Shown: positions 25,734 through 30,025 of the stretch, one piece after another | Layout of the letters: each line of letters begins with the position of its first letter | Position numbering within the stretch: position 1 is the first letter of the stretch | Assembly (NCBI GenBank): GCA_024233135.1 | Contig: JACKPZ010000033.1 | Span: forward strand, 1 to 30,025 | DNA: 30,025 bases | Reading direction: 5' to 3' | Origin: Akkermansiaceae bacterium | Lineage (GTDB): Bacteria; Verrucomicrobiota; Verrucomicrobiia; Verrucomicrobiales; Akkermansiaceae | Notes under the pieces: model-generated | Told to the model about the DNA's origin: nothing | Seen by the model: the letters and a program-made list of their open reading frames with translations, nothing else | The model's database searches: none | Translations under genes and position numbers: made by a program

Positions 25734-26147
25734 TCAGTCGCCGAGCCAGCGCCAGTTCATGACCACCTCGATGTCCGGGTGGATGCTGTGGTGGACCGGG
25801 CAGCCGCGGGCGGCGCTTTCGAGCACGGCGCGATCGGGGTGGCCGGCGGAAAGAGGCATGTCGAGATCGAGCTCGAGCCGCGAGATCCGGCGCGGGGTGT
25901 CTTCGGACATGAACTTGCGGACGGTGACGTTCATTCCCTCGACGTCGATCTCCTTGCGACGCGCGACGATGCCGATGACGGTGCACATGCAGGCGCCGAG
26001 CGAGGTGGCGACAAGGTCGGTGGGAGAGAAGGCTTCGCCGCGGCCGTTGTTGTCGACGGGCGCGTCGGTTACCAGGGTATTTCCGGACGGCCCATGCACG
26101 GCCGAGCAGTGCAGTTCCCCTTCGTAGGCGACTTTGATTTCAACCAT
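25734..26147 (-). CDS. OsmC-family protein
   Basis: A 137-residue cytoplasmic protein of the OsmC/YhfA group, thiol-dependent peroxidases that reduce organic hydroperoxides. The two expected cysteine regions are present: SPTDLVATSLGACMCTV (Cys53, with Cys55 close by) and ESAARGCPVHHSI (Cys116). The glycine-rich SGNTLVTDAP and NNGRGEAFSPTDL segments are usual in the family. It starts at ATG 26147 and stops at 25736, facing the tRNA-Ser gene in the same direction. The stretch between it and the upstream kinase gene is 27 bases, so it may be read from the sigma-kinase transcript. Proximity to perR-katG fits an oxidative-stress cluster, but they are on opposite strands. Confidence 0.88.
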   Translation of the reverse strand: MVEIKVAYEGELHCSAVHGPSGNTLVTDAPVDNNGRGEAFSPTDLVATSLGACMCTVIGIVARRKEIDVEGMNVTVRKFMSEDTPRRISRLELDLDMPLSAGHPDRAVLESAARGCPVHHSIHPDIEVVMNWRWLGD

Positions 26148-26174
26148 GATTCGTTGTGTTGGCGGACGGACGGA

Positions 26175-28721
26175 TCATTCCACCGGCGCGACGTTTCTGG
26201 CAAGCACCACGCGGAATCCGTAGTATTCGTCGCGGTAGTCGGGCGGCACGGGGTTCCTCGATCCGACGTAGAGGCGCTCGATCTGATAGGTGTTCCAGCC
26301 GCCGCCGCGCAGCACGCCGAGACGGCGGGTGCTGAGTTTCGAATACTCGTCCTCGACCCACTCGTGGACGTTGCCCGCGAGGTCGAAGAGGCGTAGTTCG
26401 TTGGCGGCGAAGGAGCCCACCGGCGAGGTGTAGGGGAAGCCGTCGTCGTAGCCTGGGATCGTTCGGTCGGCCGTCATGCCGGAAACCACGGCGGCGCTTT
26501 GATCGGCGAAATTGCCGGGTTTCGCGTCATTCGGCCAGGTGACGCCCCAGGGAAAGACCGGCTGGGTGCGGCTCTGGCGCCAGGACGGGCTGGTGTCCGT
26601 CTCTTCGGTGACGCCGGCCATGGCGCTCCACTCGGCATCGGTGGGCAGGCGGTATTGATGCGAGAAGGTGATGCGCTCGGATTTCCGTTCGTGCTCGGTG
26701 AGCCACGTGCAGAAACCCGCAGCGTCATCGCGGGAGACATTGACCACCGGTTCGTCGGGCGTCTGGGCGAACGTCGGCGCTGGCGGAGCCTGCGCGCCGT
26801 TCTCGCGGACGTAGCGGCCGTAGTCGGAGACGCGGGTTTCCCAGGTGGACACCATCAGATCCGCTCCGAGGGGCACGAAACGCATGCCCAGGCTGTTCTC
26901 CCAATCGCGGCCGAAGACGACACCCTGGTTTTTCTCCATGACGACGGTTTTCTCGACGACTCCGTTTTCGTTCATCGGGAATGTCGTGGAGAAGGGCTTG
27001 TAGCCCTCGAGGATGAGAAGCAGGGAAACCGTGCCCGGTTTCACGTTGGCGACGGACAGCGGCTTGTCGGCGGTCCCCTCCTCCACCCCGTTGACGTAGA
27101 CAACCGCACCGGGCGGATCGCTGGAAACGAGGAGGCGTCCGAAGGGAATGAGGCGGACTTCCGGGCGGAACGGCAGCAGGTCGGCCGCGCGCTCCGCTTC
27201 TCCGAGCTGCGGGCTGCGGAACGACGTCTCGCGCCGTGCGAGCACCTCATGATCCTCCGTGAGATACCCCTCGCGGATGGCGGCGGCGCGGAGCCACTTG
27301 CAAAAACGTCCGGCGAGTTCCCCGGTGGTGGCGGCCACCTCGATCGGCCTGCCGTTGCGCGAGACCTCGACGAAGACCGCCTGATCCGGCGGCGGATTTT
27401 CCTCGGCGGCGAAGCGTTCCCAAACCCGCCGGGTAACGAAATGGGACGCGACGTGGGCGCCGCCCACCGGCTGATAGGTGGTGCCGAGATGATCTTTCCA
27501 CGCTTCGCCTTCGACGGGGGGATCGAAGATCTTCATTTCGTCCGAGAGGACATACGGTTCGTCGGTCGCGCCGGGTGGGACAGTTCCCTGCAACTCCAAC
27601 GGCTCGTAGCCCTTCTTGCGAAGTGTGAAGACGACCTCGGTGCCGACGGCGGCGGGGATTTCGCCGGTGGGCGTGGTGCCGAAAAGCACACCCGACTCGT
27701 CATATACATCGGCCCCTTCCGGAGTGCTGGCGATGACGACCTTGCCGATGGCTGGTTTCATATCGACAACGGTCGTCGGTTTCCGTCGGGGCCAGTCGAG
27801 ATCCTTCAGAAGCTCCCAGCCGGCCCAGCCGCTGAACGCGGCGAGCAGGAGCGTGGTGATCCAAACCGGTGCGGTGCTCGAATGCCGGCGCTTGCCGCGC
27901 TGGATGCGCCGCAATGCCTCGGCGAGCTGGCCGGCGGTGGTGATGCGGCGTTTCGAAATCCGCGGGTCGCAGATGTCGCAGATGATGCGGTTGAGCTCGA
28001 GCCAGCGTTTCCGGTCGGGGCCATCGGGCACCGAATCGGGCAGCTCGGGGAAATGGAGTCGGTCCATTCCGGTGGCGATCTCGTAGAGCACCTTGCCGAG
28101 GCTGTAGACATCCGCCTGGGTGGAGCCCGGGCCTTCCGGCGGGACGAATCCCTCGGTGCCGACGAAGGTCCGCTGGCCGCGGGCGGCGACTAGCCCGATG
28201 TCGGCGAGTTTCGCGCGGCCGTTGACGAAGATCACGTTGGACGGCTTCACGTCCCGGTGGGTCAGGCCGTGCTGGTGCAGGTCTTCGAGCGCCTCGGCGA
28301 GACGGAGTCCGACCTCGATGCACTCGCCGGTTTCCCACTGCACGCCGGCCGCCTGTGGATGGTCGGCGCGGAGCGTGCGAGGCTCGTATTCCACCGGGTT
28401 GATGTCCTGGCCCGAGGTGACGTCGTCACCAAGCTCCATGACATAGTAGTAAAACGATTTGTCCCCGGTGCTGCGGCCGACATGCAGGATGTTCATCAAC
28501 CCCGGATGGTTCCGGGAGATCGGCTCGTATTTGAGAATCCCCTCGAACTCGCGTTCGAAGCCGCGCTCGTCCTCGAAGTCCTCGCGCCAAACGACTTTCA
28601 CGGCGCGCAGGGCGCCGGTCACACTGCGGGCGAGCCAGACCTCGCCATAAGCCCCGCCCCCGATCTTCCGCAGAACCTCGTGGTCCGGAATGTTCGGCAG
28701 CGGTCGCTCTCTATTCGGCAT
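26175..28721 (-). CDS. Membrane Ser/Thr protein kinase with PEGA and formylglycine-generating-enzyme-like domains
   Basis: An 848-residue multidomain sensor kinase. The kinase domain (about 12-275) has the Gly loop GGGAYGEVW, Lys42 in AVKVVW, the catalytic HRDVKPSN (Asp157) and ADIGL (Asp174 in place of DFG). One membrane span follows (about 286-304). The outer part has two tandem halves: PEGA 1 (about 326-382), a degenerate FGE-like segment (about 400-525), PEGA 2 (about 528-596) and a full FGE-sulfatase-fold domain (about 602-843; RLPTDAEW, LAGNVHEWVED, VLRGGGWN, YYGFRVV). The cysteine pair that real formylglycine-generating enzymes use after RGGS is missing, so the domain is probably for binding, not sulfatase activation. 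The start ATG 28721 overlaps the end of the upstream sigma-factor gene by 11 bases, which implies a shared signalling unit. Confidence 0.92.
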   Translation of the reverse strand: MPNRERPLPNIPDHEVLRKIGGGAYGEVWLARSVTGALRAVKVVWREDFEDERGFEREFEGILKYEPISRNHPGLMNILHVGRSTGDKSFYYYVMELGDDVTSGQDINPVEYEPRTLRADHPQAAGVQWETGECIEVGLRLAEALEDLHQHGLTHRDVKPSNVIFVNGRAKLADIGLVAARGQRTFVGTEGFVPPEGPGSTQADVYSLGKVLYEIATGMDRLHFPELPDSVPDGPDRKRWLELNRIICDICDPRISKRRITTAGQLAEALRRIQRGKRRHSSTAPVWITTLLLAAFSGWAGWELLKDLDWPRRKPTTVVDMKPAIGKVVIASTPEGADVYDESGVLFGTTPTGEIPAAVGTEVVFTLRKKGYEPLELQGTVPPGATDEPYVLSDEMKIFDPPVEGEAWKDHLGTTYQPVGGAHVASHFVTRRVWERFAAEENPPPDQAVFVEVSRNGRPIEVAATTGELAGRFCKWLRAAAIREGYLTEDHEVLARRETSFRSPQLGEAERAADLLPFRPEVRLIPFGRLLVSSDPPGAVVYVNGVEEGTADKPLSVANVKPGTVSLLLILEGYKPFSTTFPMNENGVVEKTVVMEKNQGVVFGRDWENSLGMRFVPLGADLMVSTWETRVSDYGRYVRENGAQAPPAPTFAQTPDEPVVNVSRDDAAGFCTWLTEHERKSERITFSHQYRLPTDAEWSAMAGVTEETDTSPSWRQSRTQPVFPWGVTWPNDAKPGNFADQSAAVVSGMTADRTIPGYDDGFPYTSPVGSFAANELRLFDLAGNVHEWVEDEYSKLSTRRLGVLRGGGWNTYQIERLYVGSRNPVPPDYRDEYYGFRVVLARNVAPVE

Positions 28722-29385
28722 CGTCGTCCTGTTCGAGCTTCGTGAGCTCGCGTTTGAGCACGGCGCCCACCCGGTGCTTGGCGAGGTAGACCTGCGCCAT
28801 GCTCACGTTGAGGCGTTCCTGCACCTTCTTGGCATCCCATTGTTTGACCACGTAGCAGTCGAAAATCTGGTATTGTTTCGGCGACACGGCGGCTTTGACG
28901 CGGGCGAGCGCGGCCTCGGCGACGTTCTTCTTCCACTCCACGTTCCAGAGGCGGGAAAGCAGGTCTCCATTGGGGTCCTCGACGCGGTCGATGACAGCGG
29001 TCTTGCGGTCGTCCTGCCAGTCTCCGGTGAGCATGGCGGTGTCCTTCTTGCGCTTGCGGAACTGGTCGTTGATCCGCCAGCGGGTCATATTCATGAGCCA
29101 GGTCTTGAACGAACCTTGTTCGGGGTCGTAGAGGTTCTTTTTGCTCTGCTTGGCGATCGAGAGGATCGTTTCCTGCACGCAGTCGAAGGCCTCGTCCGAG
29201 CGCAGTCCGGACTTCACGGCGACCGAGTAGATCAGCCGCCAGTACGTCTGATAGAACTCGTCCCAGGTCTTCTGGTCCTCCCAGTTGTCGAGACGGGCGA
29301 TCAAGCTCTTGCGGGTCTTGGCGAAGGCTTGGTTAAGTCCCTCATCCTTTTCCTCGCTCTTGTTTTCCTCTGGGTCGCCGGACAT
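28711..29385 (-). CDS. ECF-type RNA polymerase sigma factor
   Basis: A 224-residue sigma factor with only regions 2 and 4. Region 2 covers about 41-113 (FYQTYWRLIYSVAVKSG, DEAFDCVQETILSI, GSFKTWLMNMTRWRINDQFRKRKK). Region 4 covers about 165-215 (VSPKQYQIFDCYV, NVSMAQVYLAKHRV). The N-terminus is acidic and Lys-rich (about 1-25) and not conserved-looking. It begins at ATG 29385, divergent from the coiled-coil gene at 29610. Its stop lies inside the kinase gene, so translation is coupled. No anti-sigma factor with a zinc or ASD motif is visible nearby. In planctomycetes and verrucomicrobia ECF genes beside Ser/Thr kinases are common, and kinase control is thought to replace the anti-sigma. The promoter motif it reads is unknown. 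Confidence 0.92.
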   Translation of the reverse strand: MSGDPEENKSEEKDEGLNQAFAKTRKSLIARLDNWEDQKTWDEFYQTYWRLIYSVAVKSGLRSDEAFDCVQETILSIAKQSKKNLYDPEQGSFKTWLMNMTRWRINDQFRKRKKDTAMLTGDWQDDRKTAVIDRVEDPNGDLLSRLWNVEWKKNVAEAALARVKAAVSPKQYQIFDCYVVKQWDAKKVQERLNVSMAQVYLAKHRVGAVLKRELTKLEQDDDAE

Positions 29386-29609
29386 GTGGGTCTTCTGAAC
29401 TATGGGTCGCCGCGGAGTCTTTCATGAAATCCCGGGCACCGCAACCCCGCCGCCGGGCAATTCGCTAAGAATCTCGGATATTTCGCCGATCCGAAATGAA
29501 ACCCTTCTTGTTTACATCGCCGCCGGCTTCGTCCACGCTCCGCGTTGCTGTTGCAACCCCGTGTTCCTGATGGACGCCCCATCCTGAACTCCCCCCACGG
29601 CCAAGCGCA

Positions 29610-30025
29610 ATGTCACCCACCCCCACACCCCTCAATCCGTCCCAAGCGGTCGAGCGCATCCGCGAGATCATCGTCGGGCGCCATCTCGAACGGCTGGAGG
29701 CACGTGTCGCCAGTTTGGAAACCGGTGCGCCGGGATCGTCCGGACCGCCATCGCATTTCGACGACCGGCTGTGCCAGAATGAAGCGCGTCTGGAAGCGCT
29801 GCAGGACTCGCTGCGGCGGCTTTCCGAAGTGCAGCACGAACACACGCGGCACCACGCGCACCGGCAGGAGGAAGTGCAACGGCTCGCCGGGCAGATCCAA
29901 CGGCTTGCGGCCTTGAAGACCGAGGAAAACCACAAGGCGGCGGTGGATTCGCTGGAACGGAAGATCGGCGTCTGGCTGGGCAATTGGCAGAAGGCGCTGC
30001 AGAAACATCTCGAAGAGCGCGACGA
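29610..30025 (+). CDS. Coiled-coil protein of unknown function, 3' end beyond window
   Basis: Starts at ATG 29610 and stays open to the right edge, so about 138 residues are seen. After a Pro/Thr-rich start (MSPTPTPLNPSQAVERIREI) the chain is almost entirely charged helix. Leucine/alanine heptads appear at about 27-40 (RLEARVASLETG) and continuously from about 52 to the edge (EARLEALQDSLRRL, HRQEEVQRLAGQIQRLAALK), a coiled coil. It has no signal peptide or cofactor motif. It is divergent from the sigma gene, with 224 bases between the two starts. That spacer is AT-richer near 29465-29520 and holds TTTCG-6-CGAAA (29489-29504), a short inverted repeat. I see no family signature and do not assign a function. 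Confidence 0.7.
   Translation, partial: MSPTPTPLNPSQAVERIREIIVGRHLERLEARVASLETGAPGSSGPPSHFDDRLCQNEARLEALQDSLRRLSEVQHEHTRHHAHRQEEVQRLAGQIQRLAALKTEENHKAAVDSLERKIGVWLGNWQKALQKHLEERD

Noticed and set aside
26175..26900. The FGE-like domain as a sulfatase-maturing enzyme for the nearby sulfatase
   Set aside because: The active-site cysteine pair is absent and the domain is tethered to a membrane kinase, so catalytic maturation of Cys71 is unlikely.

Overview
The window is a GC-rich, gene-dense stretch of a bacterial chromosome. Its mix of genes points to the Verrucomicrobiota, most likely the Verrucomicrobiaceae/Akkermansiaceae side. The clues are a secreted sulfatase and glycoside hydrolases, a Ser/Thr kinase carrying PEGA and formylglycine-generating-enzyme-like domains beside an ECF sigma factor, weak Shine-Dalgarno signals and many GTG/TTG starts. 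This placement is inferred from gene content; there is no rRNA or marker phylogeny in the window. No phage, IS element or CRISPR array is visible.

Layout. 1-743 (minus): a partial membrane-anchored protein and a small protein, both unknown. 840-6687 (plus): an N-acetylglutamate synthase-like AAK-GNAT protein with a shortened AAK domain, a beta-CASP metallo-beta-lactamase RNase, an acyl carrier protein overlapping an FAD-dependent oxidoreductase by 4 bases, and a family X DNA polymerase with PHP domain. 6841-8146 (plus): a split ThrE-type exporter pair (YjjP/YjjB-like). 8154-15898 (minus): in transcription order trpE, trpG, rhaM, sulfatase, GH51 and GH28, i.e. anthranilate synthase followed by a locus for a rhamnose/arabinose/uronate-containing, probably sulfated, polysaccharide. 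16359-17303 (plus): class I mannose-6-phosphate isomerase, divergent from trpE. 17340-20914 (minus): an MFS sugar transporter overlapping an exported GH13 amylase-family enzyme by 4 bases. 21035-22455 (minus): a prepilin peptidase with a large insertion, coupled to a small membrane protein. 22589-25331 (plus): a PerR-type regulator and catalase-peroxidase KatG, with a perfect inverted repeat upstream that is a good operator candidate. 25344-25663: stem-loops, a duplicated tRNA 3' end and tRNA-Ser(GGA). 25734-29385 (minus): an OsmC-family protein, then the ECF sigma factor and overlapping kinase gene. 29610-end (plus): the start of a coiled-coil protein.

Themes: (i) secreted polysaccharide breakdown with sugar uptake and processing (rhaM, GH28, GH51, sulfatase, GH13, MFS, manA); (ii) peroxide defence (perR, katG, OsmC); (iii) a sigma factor/kinase signalling unit; (iv) housekeeping amino-acid and DNA-repair genes. 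Four family members depart from textbook architecture: the NAGS-like protein, the prepilin peptidase, the MFS carrier and the kinase. These, together with the ACP/oxidoreductase pair and the tRNA-Ser repeat locus, are the best places to look for something new. I did not find a clearly unprecedented multi-gene system.
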